This document shows, in pieces, positions 27,682 through 37,748 of a DNA stretch of 43,898 nucleotides. The position numbers and the translations under genes were made by a program. Position 1 is the first letter of the stretch, and each line of letters starts with the position of its first letter. The notes beneath the pieces are model-generated. The model did no database searches. It was given only the letters and a program-made list of their open reading frames with translations, and had not been told where the DNA came from. This stretch comes from Gemmatimonadota bacterium (GTDB taxonomy: Bacteria; ARS69). The stretch lies in NCBI GenBank assembly GCA_030747075.1, contig JASLLL010000024.1:1-43898 (forward strand), written 5' to 3'.

Positions 27682-27975
27682 ATGAAGGCAGAAGTTCATC
27701 CGGAATACCAGGAGTGTGAGGTCCGCTGCGTCTGCGGAAACACATTCAAGACCCGATCGACCGTCGGCGATGTTCAGGTGGACATCTGCTCTGCGTGCCA
27801 CCCCTTCTTCACTGGCAAGCAGAAACTGATTGATACCGCAGGTCGCGTGGATCGTTACCGGAAGCGTTTTGCCAAGTACGAGGCCGGCAAGAAGGATGCG
27901 CCTGCCGCGGACACTCCCACTGCCGACGCGCCTGCCGCGGACGCATCGCCGGAGACCCCGGCTTCGGGCGAGTAG
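27682..27975 (+). CDS. rpmE: 50S ribosomal protein L31 with an Ala/Pro-rich tail
   Basis: L31 belongs to the large ribosomal subunit and bridges the subunits. The 97-residue product is the zinc-binding (C+) form: C16, C18, C36 and C39 are present (RCVCGN, CSACHPF). The core ends at about residue 70. A low-complexity tail of Ala, Pro, Asp and Thr follows, containing a repeated APAAD unit. The zinc-containing form implies no zinc-sparing paralogue switch at this locus. A GGGAG site precedes the ATG. Confidence 0.94.
   Translation: MKAEVHPEYQECEVRCVCGNTFKTRSTVGDVQVDICSACHPFFTGKQKLIDTAGRVDRYRKRFAKYEAGKKDAPAADTPTADAPAADASPETPASGE
27898..27942 (+). repeat. Direct 15-bp repeat in the rpmE 3' end
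   Basis: The 15-mer gcgcctgccgcggac occurs at 27898-27912 and 27928-27942 in the same frame, 30 bases apart. It encodes the duplicated APAAD unit of the L31 tail. Confidence 0.8.
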
Positions 27976-28896
27976 ATGCCCAGGGCACCACAGTCGCTCG
28001 TTGGGGGACAGGCGGTCATCGAAGGCGTCATGATGCGCGCCCCCCGGGGGGTGGCGACGGCTGTGCGTCGCCCCGACGGTGGAATCTCCGTGCGATATCG
28101 GGACCATGAGCCACTGACGCGGCGTTTCCGTCTTCTCCGTCTCCCCGTTCTGCGGGGGGCCGTGACGCTGGTGGAGTCGTTGATCATCGGGACGGGTTCG
28201 CTCATGTACAGCGCGGAGGAGGCGTCGCGCGAAGAGGGTCAGGCCGCGAAGAAGACCAGCCCGTGGGAGAAACTTCTCTTCGGTGTGGTCATGGTGTTCT
28301 CCTTCGCGCTGGGCCTGGGTCTTTTCTTCTATGTTCCGCTCATTCTCACGGACCTGACCGGCGTTCGCGGCAGCATCCCCTACAATCTCGTCGATGGGGT
28401 GTTCCGCTTGGTTATTTTCTTCGCGTACCTCTTCCTCATTACGCGTTGGGGAGAGATGCGTCGCGTGTTCCAGTATCATGGGGCGGAACACATGACGATC
28501 TTCAACTATGAAGCCGAAGTTCCCATCTCCGTGGAAAACGCACGCACCCGATCGCGCCTCCATCCGCGATGCGGCACCAGCTTTCTCTTCTTTGTGATGA
28601 TTGTGTCGATTCTCGTGTTCTCGGTTCTCGGGCGACCGGAGGGCGTCGCCGAGCGACTCGCGCGGATCGCGTGGGTGCCGGTGATCGCCGGGATCTCGTA
28701 CGAGGTGATTCGGCTCTCCGCGCGTTTCCGTGAGACCTTTGCGGGAAGAGCGCTCGCTGCGCCCGGCATGGGCCTCCAACTCCTGACCACCGCGCCTCCG
28801 GACGACACCCAACTGGAAGTTGCGGTCGTGGCGCTTCGGGCCGCACTGGCCGGAGGGCGGCCCACCGACGAAGGCGATGCAGGCGGCCCCGCATGA
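27976..28896 (+). CDS. DUF1385 (YqhQ-like) membrane protein
   Basis: The 306-residue product carries the family hallmarks: [14 protein letters not shown] at the N-terminus, [18 protein letters not shown] in the middle, and [17 protein letters not shown]. Four to five hydrophobic segments are visible (about 113-133, 143-160, 195-215, 225-245). The biochemical role of DUF1385 is unknown. It starts directly after the rpmE stop and overlaps prfA by four bases, a placement between rpmE and prfA that is common in bacteria. Confidence 0.9.
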   Translation: MPRAPQSLVGGQAVIEGVMMRAPRGVATAVRRPDGGISVRYRDHEPLTRRFRLLRLPVLRGAVTLVESLIIGTGSLMYSAEEASREEGQAAKKTSPWEKLLFGVVMVFSFALGLGLFFYVPLILTDLTGVRGSIPYNLVDGVFRLVIFFAYLFLITRWGEMRRVFQYHGAEHMTIFNYEAEVPISVENARTRSRLHPRCGTSFLFFVMIVSILVFSVLGRPEGVAERLARIAWVPVIAGISYEVIRLSARFRETFAGRALAAPGMGLQLLTTAPPDDTQLEVAVVALRAALAGGRPTDEGDAGGPA

Positions 28897-29954
28897 ACGA
28901 GCGGGCGCGGCAGGGACTCGCCCGGTTCCGCGAGTTGGAGGAAATGCTCGCGGATCCGTCCGTGACTTCCAACATCGACAGACTGCGCGAGATCGGCAAG
29001 GAACGCGCGGATCTGGAGGAACTGGCGCAGGCCGCTGCCGAGTGGGAGCGCATGGATGCGGCCCTCACCGAGGCGCGCGAAGTGGCCCACAGTGGCGACG
29101 AGGACCTCACCGAACTCGCGGCGGCGGAGATTGAGGAACTGGAGCCGAAGCTCACCGAACTTGCGGCACGGCTCAAGATTCTGTCTGTCCCCAAGGATCC
29201 GGACGATTCCCGAAACGCCATCGTGGAGGTCCGTGCAGGGACCGGAGGCGATGAGGCGGCGCTCTTTGCGGGCGAGGTCTTTCGGATGTACCAGCGCTTT
29301 GCGGACCGCCGAAAGTGGAAGACGGAAGTGCTGGAGGTCAACGAGACGGAACTTGGCGGCGTCAAGGAGGCCACCTTCTCGCTGCAGGGGGACGGCGCGT
29401 TCGGCGTGATGCGCTACGAGAGCGGAGTTCACCGCGTGCAGCGGGTCCCCGCGACGGAGACAAGCGGCCGGATCCACACTTCGGCGGTCTCGGTGGCGGT
29501 TCTTCCCGAAGCGGCGGAAGTGGATGTGAGCATCAACCCCAACGATCTTCGGATCGATGTCTTCCGTTCCCAGGGGCCGGGTGGCCAGAGCGTGAACACG
29601 ACCGACTCCGCGGTGCGGATCACGCATGAACCCACCGGACTGGTCGTGACTTGTCAGGACGAGAAGAGCCAGCACAAGAACAAGGCGAAGGCGCTTCGAG
29701 TGCTTCGATCGCGGCTGCTGGACCAGGAGCGGGAGGCGGCCGCCAGCGAACGCGCCGAGGCCCGGCGCAGCCAGATTGGTTCGGGCGACCGGTCGGAGAA
29801 GATCCGGACCTACAACTTTCCCCAGAACCGTGTCACAGACCACCGGATCGGCCTCTCCCTGCACAGTATCGACGCGGTGATGGCGGGAGAGTTCGATGAA
29901 CTGGTGGATGCCGTGCGCCAGCAGGTCGTGGCGGAGATTCTGGGAGGCGACTGA
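28893..29954 (+). CDS. prfA: Peptide chain release factor 1
   Basis: RF1 reads UAA and UAG stop codons and triggers peptide release. The 353-residue product has the codon-recognition tripeptide PxT as P186-A187-T188 ([12 protein letters not shown]) and the catalytic GGQ at 230-232 ([10 protein letters not shown]). The Gln is the target of PrmC, encoded at 41298 beyond the nitrate cluster. Length and motif order are normal. ATG overlaps the DUF1385 stop (ATGA). Confidence 0.96.
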   Translation: MNERARQGLARFRELEEMLADPSVTSNIDRLREIGKERADLEELAQAAAEWERMDAALTEAREVAHSGDEDLTELAAAEIEELEPKLTELAARLKILSVPKDPDDSRNAIVEVRAGTGGDEAALFAGEVFRMYQRFADRRKWKTEVLEVNETELGGVKEATFSLQGDGAFGVMRYESGVHRVQRVPATETSGRIHTSAVSVAVLPEAAEVDVSINPNDLRIDVFRSQGPGGQSVNTTDSAVRITHEPTGLVVTCQDEKSQHKNKAKALRVLRSRLLDQEREAAASERAEARRSQIGSGDRSEKIRTYNFPQNRVTDHRIGLSLHSIDAVMAGEFDELVDAVRQQVVAEILGGD

Positions 29955-30164
29955 TCGACCACAATCACCCCAAAACGGGTGATCCCAGCCGGGTCACCTG
30001 AAAACAGGACAAATGGACCCACTACTCACACAAATCCTTTGACGACAAATGGGGGATTGCGGACACTCCCCATCCGAGATATACGCGCGATATGCGGTCA
30101 GGCTTGAGAGCATCGGCGGCGGCACTGCCCGATGTGTTTGGATTCTAGGAAGAGAGGGGAAACC
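29955..30164 (+). promoter_or_regulatory. Leader/regulatory region before the nitrate operon
   Basis: Two mutually exclusive hairpins lie just after prfA: 29964-29970 with 29977-29983, or 29978-29986 with 29991-29998. Further on, TTGACG at 30039-30044 could be a -35, but the -10 17 bases later (GACACT) is poor. A near-palindrome atatacgcgcgatat sits at 30079-30093. A GAGGGGA ribosome site precedes the cytochrome gene. No TTGAT-N4-ATCAA FNR-type site was seen. Confidence 0.4.
29964..29983 (+). terminator. Hairpin after prfA, possible terminator
   Basis: The 7-bp stem atcaccc/gggtgat with a CAAAAC loop lies ten bases after the prfA stop. No T-run follows, so it would be a weak intrinsic terminator or an RNA-end protector at best. 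Confidence 0.35.
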
Positions 30165-31028
30165 ATGACCAGTTCCCGAGTCGGGATTCGACTCCTTCTC
30201 GCGGGTGCTATGGCGCTTGCGGTTGCAGTCGCGCCCCCCTCCCGGGCCCAGACTGAGGCGGACGGAGAGAAGGTATTCAAGACCGTGTGCTTCGCCTGCC
30301 ACACCATCGGCGGGGGTCGTCTGGTGGGGCCGGACCTTGCGGGCGTGCAGGACCGGCATTCCGCGGAGTGGCTGCGTTCCTTCATTCGCTCGTCGCAGAA
30401 AATGGTCGACGAGGGAGACGCCAAGGCCGTCGCTCTCTTTGACGAGTACAAGATCCCCATGCCGGACAACGCGCTGGACGATGCCGCCATCGATGGCGTG
30501 ATTGCGTACATCGCGCAGGCAGCCGGTGGGTCGGGAGATGCCGAACCGGCCGCCCCGCCCCCTCCGGCCAGGGCAGCCACGGAGGCGGATGTGGAGCTCG
30601 GGCGTCGGCTCTTTCAGGGAACGACCCGACTGGCCGGAGGCGGCCCCGCGTGCAACTCCTGCCACCATGTCCAGAACGACGCGGTCATCGGCGGCGGTAC
30701 GCTTGCGAAGGATCTCACCACCGTCTTCACGCGCATGGGAACACCCGGTGTCGAGGCCATCCTCGGCAGCCCGCCGTTTCCCGTCATGAAGACCGCATAC
30801 TCCGGCCGCCCGCTGGAGGCGGACGAGGTATTCGCGTTGAGCGCGTTTCTGGAGGTCGTCGACGGCCAGAGCATGGACCAGCCTTCGCGGGACTACGGGT
30901 TCCGCCTGCTCTACTCCGGCATCGGGGGTGCCGGATTGCTCTTCGGGCTGTACGGGCTGCTCGGAATGAGACGCAAGCGGGGTTCGATGAATCAGGAACT
31001 TTTTGATCGCCAGGTTCGGTCGCAGTAG
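30165..31028 (+). CDS. narC: Membrane-anchored dihaem cytochrome c of the nitrate reductase operon (NarC-like)
   Basis: The 287-residue product has a signal peptide ([20 protein letters not shown]) and two cytochrome c domains. The haem motifs are C42-FAC-H46 and CNSCH (about 162). A C-terminal membrane helix ([20 protein letters not shown]) with a basic cytoplasmic tail anchors it. In Thermus, a dihaem NarC encoded first in the nar operon is membrane-bound and linked to NarI and electron supply; position and domain layout match. Met residues in the second domain ([11 protein letters not shown]) could be the axial ligand. The ATG at 30165 follows GAGGGGA. Symbol assigned by gene order, not by detailed similarity. 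Confidence 0.75.
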   Translation: MTSSRVGIRLLLAGAMALAVAVAPPSRAQTEADGEKVFKTVCFACHTIGGGRLVGPDLAGVQDRHSAEWLRSFIRSSQKMVDEGDAKAVALFDEYKIPMPDNALDDAAIDGVIAYIAQAAGGSGDAEPAAPPPPARAATEADVELGRRLFQGTTRLAGGGPACNSCHHVQNDAVIGGGTLAKDLTTVFTRMGTPGVEAILGSPPFPVMKTAYSGRPLEADEVFALSAFLEVVDGQSMDQPSRDYGFRLLYSGIGGAGLLFGLYGLLGMRRKRGSMNQELFDRQVRSQ

Positions 31029-31072
31029 GCGCACGCGCCGCGACCCTCAATCGCCAGTGGACGAGGAAGCCA

Positions 31073-34000
31073 ATGAGCTGGATCAAGGACATTGTCTCTC
31101 CGGAGACACGCAAGTGGGAATCGTTCTACCGAAACCGCTTTCAGCATGACCGGGTGGTTCGCAGCACACATGGCGTGAACTGTACGGGCGGGTGCTCGTG
31201 GCAGGTCCATGTGAAGGACGGGATCGTCGTCTGGGAAACCCAGCAACTGGACTATCCGCTGCTCGAAGGGGAGCTTCCGCCGTACGAGCCACGCGGATGC
31301 CAGCGCGGCATTTCCTTCTCCTGGTATCTCTACAGCCCGCTCCGCATCAAGTATCCGCTGATTCGCGGGTCGCTGGTGGACGCTTTCCGCGCGGAGAAGG
31401 CGAAGACCGGAGATCCGTACGCCGCATGGGAGAATCTGCAGGCGGACGAATCGGCGCGCGGCCGATACACGCGGGCTCGCGGCAAGGGCGGCTTCCGGCG
31501 CACTTCGTGGGAAGAGGTCGAGGAGATCATGGCGGTCGCCAACCTCCACACCGCGAAGAAGTACGGCCCGGACCGGGTGATAGGCTTCTCCCCGATTCCA
31601 GCCATGTCCATGTTGAGCTACGCGGCGGGCGGGCGCTTCCTGCAGTTGTTCGGCGGCGTCAACCTGAGCTTCTACGACTGGTACTGCGATCTCCCGACAG
31701 CTTTCCCCGAGATCTGGGGAGAGCAGACGGATGTCTGCGAGAGCGCGGACTGGTACAACTCCAAGATGATTGCGGACATGGGCGCGTGTCTCAACATGAC
31801 GCGTACTCCGGACTGCCACTTCTTCGCGGAGTCGCGGCACAACGGCACGAAGGCGGTTGTGTTCGCGCCGGACTTCAGCCAGGTGTGCAAGTACGCGGAC
31901 CAGTGGGTTCCGCTGCACGCCGGTAGCGACGGCGCGTTCTGGATGGCGGTCTCGCATGTCATCCTGAAGGAGTTCCACCACGACCAGGCGACACCCTACT
32001 TCCTCGACTATGTGAAGAAGTACACAGACAGCCCGTATCTGGTGAAGCTGGAGAAGGACGGGGACCACTACAAGCCCGGCCGCCTTCTCCGCGCGAAGGA
32101 AGTGGCGAACTTCCGGGACATCTCCAACGGAGACTGGAAGTTCCTCAACATCGATGCGAAGACGGGCGCGTTCGTCGTTCCGAAGGGCGCCAGCGGGCAT
32201 CGGTGGGACGCGGACCAGGGACACTGGAACATGAAGGCGGAGAACTCCGCCGACAACGCACCCTACGATCCGCTCCTGTCGTTCATTGACGGCTCCGACG
32301 AAGTGCTTCAGGCGGAGTTCGTGGAGTTCGGGAAGGATGTCACCGCGCTTCGCGGCGTCCCCGTGAAGTATGTGGAGACGGAGTCGGGCCGTGTGGCCGT
32401 GACGACGGTATATGACCTGACGATGGCGCAGTACGGCGTCGGTCGAGGACTGGACGGCGACTACCCGGCGGACTATACGGACCAGACCGCGGCCTATACG
32501 CCCGCCTGGCAGGAGGTCTTCACCGGCGTCGACTCCAAGACGGTGGTTCAGTTTGCGCGGGAGTGGGCTTCGACCGCGTCGCAGACTCAGGGCAAGTGCA
32601 TGATCATCATCGGCGCGGGCATCAACCACTGGTACCACGCGAACCTGATGTACCGCGCGGGCGCCATGGCACTGATGCTGTCCGGTTGCGTCGGCCGCAA
32701 CGGCGGCGGGTTGAACCACTATGTCGGGCAGGAGAAGCTGGCGCCGATGGATTCGTGGGGCTCCATTGCCTTCGCCAAGGACTGGCACGCTCCGTCACGC
32801 CTCCAGCAGGCCCCGCTGTGGCACTACATCAACACCTGCCAGTACCGGTACGACGGCCAGTTCTCCAAGTACAACACCGTGCCCGACAACGACTGGACGG
32901 GGCGGCACACGGCAGACCAGATCTTCCGCGCGGTACGAATGGGATGGATGCCGTTCTATCCGCAGTTCCAGCGGAACACGCTGGACCTTTGCCGCGAGGC
33001 CGCGGACAGCGGATGCGGCACAGACGAGGAAATCAAGGGCTTCGTCATCGACCAGCTCAAGTCGAAGAAACTGGCGTACTCCGTCAGCGACCCGGAAGCA
33101 CCGGAGAACTTCCCGCGTGTGTGGTACATCTGGCGCGGCAACGCCATCATGGGAAGCATGAAGGGTCATGAGTACTGTTTGAAGCACTACCTCGGCACGC
33201 ACTCCAATGCCATTGCCAAGGATTCGGAAGACCACACACAGGAAGTCAAGTGGCACGAGGTGGCGCCGACCGGGAAGATGGACCTGATCGTGGACCTGAA
33301 CTTCCGGATGGACTCGTCTGCGCTCTATTCGGACATCGTGCTGCCGGCGGCGTCCTGGTACGAGAAGGCGGACCTGAACAGCACGGACCTTCACTCGTTC
33401 ATTCACCCGCTGTCGCAGGCCATCCCGCCGGTGTGGGAGTCGAAGAGCGACTGGGAGATCTTCCGCAACCTCGCGAAGAAGACCAGCGAACTGGCCGCGA
33501 AGTATCTGCCGGGTGCGCACAAAGATGTGGTGGCACTTCCGCTGGCCCACGATTCCGCAGACGAAATCAGCCAGCCGGAAGTTCGGGACTGGTACCTCGG
33601 CGAATGCGAGGCCGTTCCCGGCAAGACGATGCACAAACTGGCGGTCGTGGAGCGGGATTACACAAAACTGTACGAGCGCTTCATCTCCCTCGGGGAGAAG
33701 ATCCGGGACAATGGTCTGGGAGCGCACGGGAACAGCTACGACGCCACCCCCGAGTACGACGAGATGGTGTCCTCGAACCACTTCCCGGTGGAGCAGGTGG
33801 ACGGGGTCGCGCTGCCGTCGCTGAAGGAAGACACATCCGCAGCGAACGCCGTGCTTCATCTATCTTCGCTCACGAACGGAGAGTTGACCGTTCGGGCGTA
33901 TGAGAACGCGGAGAAGCGAACCGGGCTGACGCTGGCCGACCTGGCGCACGGGAGTCAGGATGTCCGAATCAACTATGCGGACCTGCAGGCGCAACCGCGT

Positions 34001-34687
34001 CGATACAACACTTCGCCATTGTGGTCCGGCCTCATGAACGACGGCCGTGCGTACGCAGCCTACACCTACAATGTGGAAAGGCTCGTGCCGTGGCGGACGC
34101 TCACCGGTCGCCAGCACTTCTACCTGGACCACGAGATGTACCTGGCATACGGCGAGAATCTTCCGACCTACAAGCCTTCTCCCAAGCCGGAACTCTACGG
34201 CGATCTCAAGGAGACGCTCGAAGGCGGCGAGGCCAAGGTTCTCAACTGCCTTACCCCGCACGGCAAGTGGCACATCCACTCCACCTACATGGAGAACCTC
34301 CGGATGCTCACGCTGTCACGCGGGTGCGAGCCATGCTGGATCAGCGAGGAAGACGCGGCAGACCTCGACATTCAGGACAACGACTGGGTGGAGGTCTACA
34401 ACGATCACGGAGTCTTCTGCACACGCGCGGCGGTTACGGCGCGTGTGCCTCGCGGAGTGTGCATCGTCTACCATGTTCCGGAGCGGACCGTGGGAATCCC
34501 GAAGTCGCAGGTGCGCGGGAACAAACGCGCCGGAGGCCATAACAGCTTCACCCGGATCCACCTGAAGCCGAACTTCCTGAGCGGCGGATACGGACAGTTC
34601 ACCTACCACTTCAACTACTGGGGCCCCATCGCCCCGAACCGCGACACGCATGTCACGGTCAAGAAAATGACAAAGGTCGTGTTTTAG
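31073..34687 (+). CDS. narG: Respiratory nitrate reductase alpha subunit
   Basis: NarG holds the molybdo-bis(MGD) site that reduces nitrate to nitrite, plus the FS0 [4Fe-4S] cluster. The 1204-residue product matches family length. FS0 ligands are in [11 protein letters not shown] plus a distal Cys in PRGCQRG, with His as first ligand. The molybdenum-ligating Asp lies in [10 protein letters not shown] (D206), followed by [16 protein letters not shown]. No twin-arginine signal is present, so it should face the cytoplasm with NarH. The Asp ligand and the linked NarI, NarJ and NarK genes favour nitrate reduction; nitrite oxidoreductases share many motifs and cannot be dismissed by these alone. 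Confidence 0.95.
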   Translation: MSWIKDIVSPETRKWESFYRNRFQHDRVVRSTHGVNCTGGCSWQVHVKDGIVVWETQQLDYPLLEGELPPYEPRGCQRGISFSWYLYSPLRIKYPLIRGSLVDAFRAEKAKTGDPYAAWENLQADESARGRYTRARGKGGFRRTSWEEVEEIMAVANLHTAKKYGPDRVIGFSPIPAMSMLSYAAGGRFLQLFGGVNLSFYDWYCDLPTAFPEIWGEQTDVCESADWYNSKMIADMGACLNMTRTPDCHFFAESRHNGTKAVVFAPDFSQVCKYADQWVPLHAGSDGAFWMAVSHVILKEFHHDQATPYFLDYVKKYTDSPYLVKLEKDGDHYKPGRLLRAKEVANFRDISNGDWKFLNIDAKTGAFVVPKGASGHRWDADQGHWNMKAENSADNAPYDPLLSFIDGSDEVLQAEFVEFGKDVTALRGVPVKYVETESGRVAVTTVYDLTMAQYGVGRGLDGDYPADYTDQTAAYTPAWQEVFTGVDSKTVVQFAREWASTASQTQGKCMIIIGAGINHWYHANLMYRAGAMALMLSGCVGRNGGGLNHYVGQEKLAPMDSWGSIAFAKDWHAPSRLQQAPLWHYINTCQYRYDGQFSKYNTVPDNDWTGRHTADQIFRAVRMGWMPFYPQFQRNTLDLCREAADSGCGTDEEIKGFVIDQLKSKKLAYSVSDPEAPENFPRVWYIWRGNAIMGSMKGHEYCLKHYLGTHSNAIAKDSEDHTQEVKWHEVAPTGKMDLIVDLNFRMDSSALYSDIVLPAASWYEKADLNSTDLHSFIHPLSQAIPPVWESKSDWEIFRNLAKKTSELAAKYLPGAHKDVVALPLAHDSADEISQPEVRDWYLGECEAVPGKTMHKLAVVERDYTKLYERFISLGEKIRDNGLGAHGNSYDATPEYDEMVSSNHFPVEQVDGVALPSLKEDTSAANAVLHLSSLTNGELTVRAYENAEKRTGLTLADLAHGSQDVRINYADLQAQPRRYNTSPLWSGLMNDGRAYAAYTYNVERLVPWRTLTGRQHFYLDHEMYLAYGENLPTYKPSPKPELYGDLKETLEGGEAKVLNCLTPHGKWHIHSTYMENLRMLTLSRGCEPCWISEEDAADLDIQDNDWVEVYNDHGVFCTRAAVTARVPRGVCIVYHVPERTVGIPKSQVRGNKRAGGHNSFTRIHLKPNFLSGGYGQFTYHFNYWGPIAPNRDTHVTVKKMTKVVF

Positions 34688-34723
34688 TGCGTCACGGTAA
34701 CGGAAGACAGGGGTAAGGAAATC

Positions 34724-36268
34724 ATGGATATCAGATCCCAGGTGGCGATGGTCTTCCACCTCGACAAGTGCATCGGATGCCATACCTGTTCGGTTGCGTG
34801 CAAGAACATCTGGACCGACCGAAAAGGCGCCGAATACATGTGGTGGAACAATGTAGAGACCAAGCCCGGCACGGGCTATCCGGGCAAGTGGGAAGACCAG
34901 GACATCTACGAAGGCGGCTGGCGGAAGAACGGGTCCAGCATCGGACTTCGCGGCGCGGGAAAGAAGAAGGGCCTTGCGAACATCTTCCACAATCCGCACC
35001 TGCCGGTCATTGACGACTATTACGAACCATTCACCTACAAGTACCTGAACCTCATCGAGTCGCCCGAATCGGACGACCAGCCCACGGCGCGTCCTGTTTC
35101 CCTGATTACCGGCGAACCGATGGACATTCGCATGGGACCCAACTGGGACGACGACATGGGGGGCACGCCTGATCACGGGCGGAAGGATCCGAATCTGGAG
35201 AACCTGACTCCCGCGGAGCAGGAAGCCATGTTCCAGTTGGAGCGCATGGCGTTCTTCTACCTCCCGAGGATCTGCAACCACTGTCTCAACCCGGCGTGCG
35301 TGGCGTCGTGCCCGTCCGGTGCTATCTACAAGCGCGGCGAAGACGGAGTGGTTCTGATCAACCAGGATGTCTGCCGGGGTTGGCGGATGTGCGTCACGGC
35401 GTGCCCGTACAAGAAGTCGTACTACAACTGGCAGACCGGCAAGTCCGAGAAGTGCATTCTCTGCTTCCCCCGGATTGAGTCGGGACACGCGCCCGCCTGC
35501 ATGCACTCGTGTGTCGGGCGGATCCGCTATCTGGGCGTTCTGCTCTACGACGCGGATCGTATCGAGGAAGTGGCCTCCTGCGACGAGAAGGACCTGGTGG
35601 ATCGCCAGATGGACATGATCATGGATCCGACAGATCCGGCGGTCATCGCGTCGGCTCGTGCGAACGGGATTGCGGACTCCACGCTGGACGCGGCGGCGAA
35701 GTCGCCGGTTTACCGCTTTGTGAAAGAGTGGAACCTCGCGCTGCCACTCCACCCGGAGTTCCGGACGCTGCCCATGTTGTTCTATGTGCCGCCCCTTCTT
35801 CCCGTGATGGCATCGGTGCGCGACCGCTCGGAAGCGGGCGACGAACTCAACCCCATGTCGAAGGTCTGGGAAGACCAGTGGCTATACGACACTTCCACGG
35901 AGGAGTTGTGGGGGTCCATTGAGCAGGCACGCATCCCCATGAAGTACATGGCCAACCTCTTCAGCGCGGGCGACGAAGGCAAGGTCCGCGAACGCATCCA
36001 GAAGATGATGGCGATGCGGATTCACCGGCGTCAAGTGACGGTGGGTGATGTGAGCGAAGACAAGGCCAATGCGGCACTTTGCGCGGCCGACCTCACGACC
36101 GACAGCGCGGATGCCATCTACAAACTCACCTCCCTGGCGAAGTTCAACGACCGCTTTGTGATTCCGGCGGCACATCGCGAGCAGGCCATCGAGATGCTCG
36201 AGTTCACCGGCGACAAGCGCGGCAGCACGGGGTTTGGTTCGCACGACACCCCGGCTCGTGGGATCTAG
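34724..36268 (+). CDS. narH: Respiratory nitrate reductase beta subunit (iron-sulfur)
   Basis: NarH carries electrons from NarI haem b to NarG through four Fe-S clusters. The 514-residue product shows all four Cys groups: C16/C19/C22/C26 (CIGCHTCSVAC), CNHCLNPACVASC, CRGWRMCVTAC and CILCFPRIESGHAPACMHSC. The Trp in CRGWRMC replaces a Cys, giving a [3Fe-4S] cluster as in E. coli NarH. The four-cluster pattern is intact. narJ begins one base after its stop. Confidence 0.96.
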   Translation: MDIRSQVAMVFHLDKCIGCHTCSVACKNIWTDRKGAEYMWWNNVETKPGTGYPGKWEDQDIYEGGWRKNGSSIGLRGAGKKKGLANIFHNPHLPVIDDYYEPFTYKYLNLIESPESDDQPTARPVSLITGEPMDIRMGPNWDDDMGGTPDHGRKDPNLENLTPAEQEAMFQLERMAFFYLPRICNHCLNPACVASCPSGAIYKRGEDGVVLINQDVCRGWRMCVTACPYKKSYYNWQTGKSEKCILCFPRIESGHAPACMHSCVGRIRYLGVLLYDADRIEEVASCDEKDLVDRQMDMIMDPTDPAVIASARANGIADSTLDAAAKSPVYRFVKEWNLALPLHPEFRTLPMLFYVPPLLPVMASVRDRSEAGDELNPMSKVWEDQWLYDTSTEELWGSIEQARIPMKYMANLFSAGDEGKVRERIQKMMAMRIHRRQVTVGDVSEDKANAALCAADLTTDSADAIYKLTSLAKFNDRFVIPAAHREQAIEMLEFTGDKRGSTGFGSHDTPARGI

Positions 36269-36269
36269 C

Positions 36270-36932
36270 GTGGACCGATCCCACTACGCGGTCCTTGCGG
36301 ACCTGTTCGCGTATCCCCACGCGGAGTTCGAAGAGAAGATCGAGCGCGTGCAGGCTATGCTCGACGACCGCTTTCCGGACGCGGCGGAAGAGCTGCGCCC
36401 GTTTACGGATGTGGTCCCGAAACTGCCACTTCATGAGGCGGAGGAGTTGTTTACGCGCTCGTTCGATGTCCAGTCGCTGACCACGCTGGATGCCGGATAT
36501 GTCCTCTTTGGAGACGACTACAAGCGCGGGGAGCTTCTCGCCAACCTGAACGGTGAGCACCGCCGGGCCGGGCTGGATTGCGGAACGGAACTCGGAGACC
36601 ACATGCCCAACCTCCTCCGGTTGATTGCAAAGATGGAGGACCAGGAACTCATGCGGGAACTGGTGGAAGAGATCCTCTACCCCGCACTCAGGCAGATGAT
36701 TGCCGAGTTCGATCCGGAACGCGTGACCAAGAGGGACGCGCTCTATCGGAAGCACCACAAGACGCTGATTGAGACCCGCGAGAATGACGCACTGATATAC
36801 GGTCGCACGCTCAAGACGCTCCGTTGCGTGCTGCACCACGACTTCGAACTGAAGGTCCGGCCGACGACGCCGGCCACCCACGACTTCCTGCGTTCGGTCG
36901 GGTCGGAAATGGCCCTCGAGCGCAATGCGTAG
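36270..36932 (+). CDS. narJ: Nitrate reductase assembly chaperone
   Basis: NarJ (TorD/DmsD-class) holds apo-NarGH and helps insert the molybdenum cofactor before membrane attachment. The 220-residue helical product contains LADLFAYPHAEF, LHEAEELFTRSFDVQSLTTLD and ELGDHMPNLLRLIAKM, all typical of the family. GTG at 36270 is preferred; GTG at 36258 in the same frame is equally open. No membrane segment or signal is present. Confidence 0.9.
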   Translation: MDRSHYAVLADLFAYPHAEFEEKIERVQAMLDDRFPDAAEELRPFTDVVPKLPLHEAEELFTRSFDVQSLTTLDAGYVLFGDDYKRGELLANLNGEHRRAGLDCGTELGDHMPNLLRLIAKMEDQELMRELVEEILYPALRQMIAEFDPERVTKRDALYRKHHKTLIETRENDALIYGRTLKTLRCVLHHDFELKVRPTTPATHDFLRSVGSEMALERNA

Positions 36933-36947
36933 AGGACGGGAGGAATC

Positions 36948-37676
36948 ATGAACAGCCTGAACGGGTTCCTGTTTATCGGGCTCCCCTACCTGACGATGGC
37001 CCTGTTTCTGGCAGGCACCATCTTTCGATATCGACAGACAGGGTTTCGTGTCTCGTCGTTGTCGTCGCAGTTTCTGGAGGGGCAGCGTCTCTTCTGGGGG
37101 TCGGTGCCGTTCCACTGGGGAATCCTCGCGCTCTTTGTGGGGCACCTCTGGGCGTTCTTCCTGCCGGAGCAGATGCTTCTGTGGAACAGCCACCCGGTTC
37201 GACTCCTTGCACTGGAAGTCACCGGCGCCGCGTTTGGACTGAGCGTGCTGTTCGGGTTGGTGTTCTTGCTGGTTCGGCGCCTCGGGAATCCCCGGGTGCG
37301 CATGGTGACGAACCGCATGGATCTCACGATCGAGATTCTCCTGATTGCCCAGGTCATTCTGGGCTGCTGGACGGCCATTGGGTATCGCTGGGGCTCGTCG
37401 TGGTTTGCGGCGGACCTCACGCCCTACCTGCGGTCGTTGTTCCTGCTTCGGCCGGACATCAGCGCGGTGGTTGAATTGCCGCTTATCGTGAAGCTGCACA
37501 TGATTGGGGCCTTCCTCATTACGGGACTGTTTCCCTTCACGCGCCTCGTTCACCTTCTTGTGGCGCCGTTCCACTACATCTGGCGCCCGTACCAGCGAGT
37601 GATCTGGAACTGGGATCGGAAGACCATCCGAGATCCTGCGGGAGCATGGAGCAGGACCCGCCCGCGGAACAACTAA
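36948..37676 (+). CDS. narI: Respiratory nitrate reductase gamma subunit (cytochrome b)
   Basis: NarI is the membrane dihaem b subunit that oxidises quinol and anchors NarGH. The 242-residue product has five hydrophobic helices. Haem ligands H56 and H66 (FHWGILALFVGH) and H184 and H202 (KLHMIGAFL, LVHLLVAP) are present at nearly the same positions as in E. coli. The C-terminal tail is basic. A separate cytochrome c (narC) at the head of the operon may be an additional donor or acceptor. Confidence 0.95.
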   Translation: MNSLNGFLFIGLPYLTMALFLAGTIFRYRQTGFRVSSLSSQFLEGQRLFWGSVPFHWGILALFVGHLWAFFLPEQMLLWNSHPVRLLALEVTGAAFGLSVLFGLVFLLVRRLGNPRVRMVTNRMDLTIEILLIAQVILGCWTAIGYRWGSSWFAADLTPYLRSLFLLRPDISAVVELPLIVKLHMIGAFLITGLFPFTRLVHLLVAPFHYIWRPYQRVIWNWDRKTIRDPAGAWSRTRPRNN

Positions 37677-37748
37677 CTGCGGGCGCCTCCCCGCCTGGAG
37701 TGGCCCGTAGTTCCATCTCCGGTAACCCGACACAAGGAGTTCAGGCTA

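Noticed and set aside
31073-36268. NarGH as a nitrite oxidoreductase
   Set aside because: Motifs are shared between the two, but the linked NarJ, NarI and two NarK genes and the NarC-like cytochrome favour nitrate reduction.
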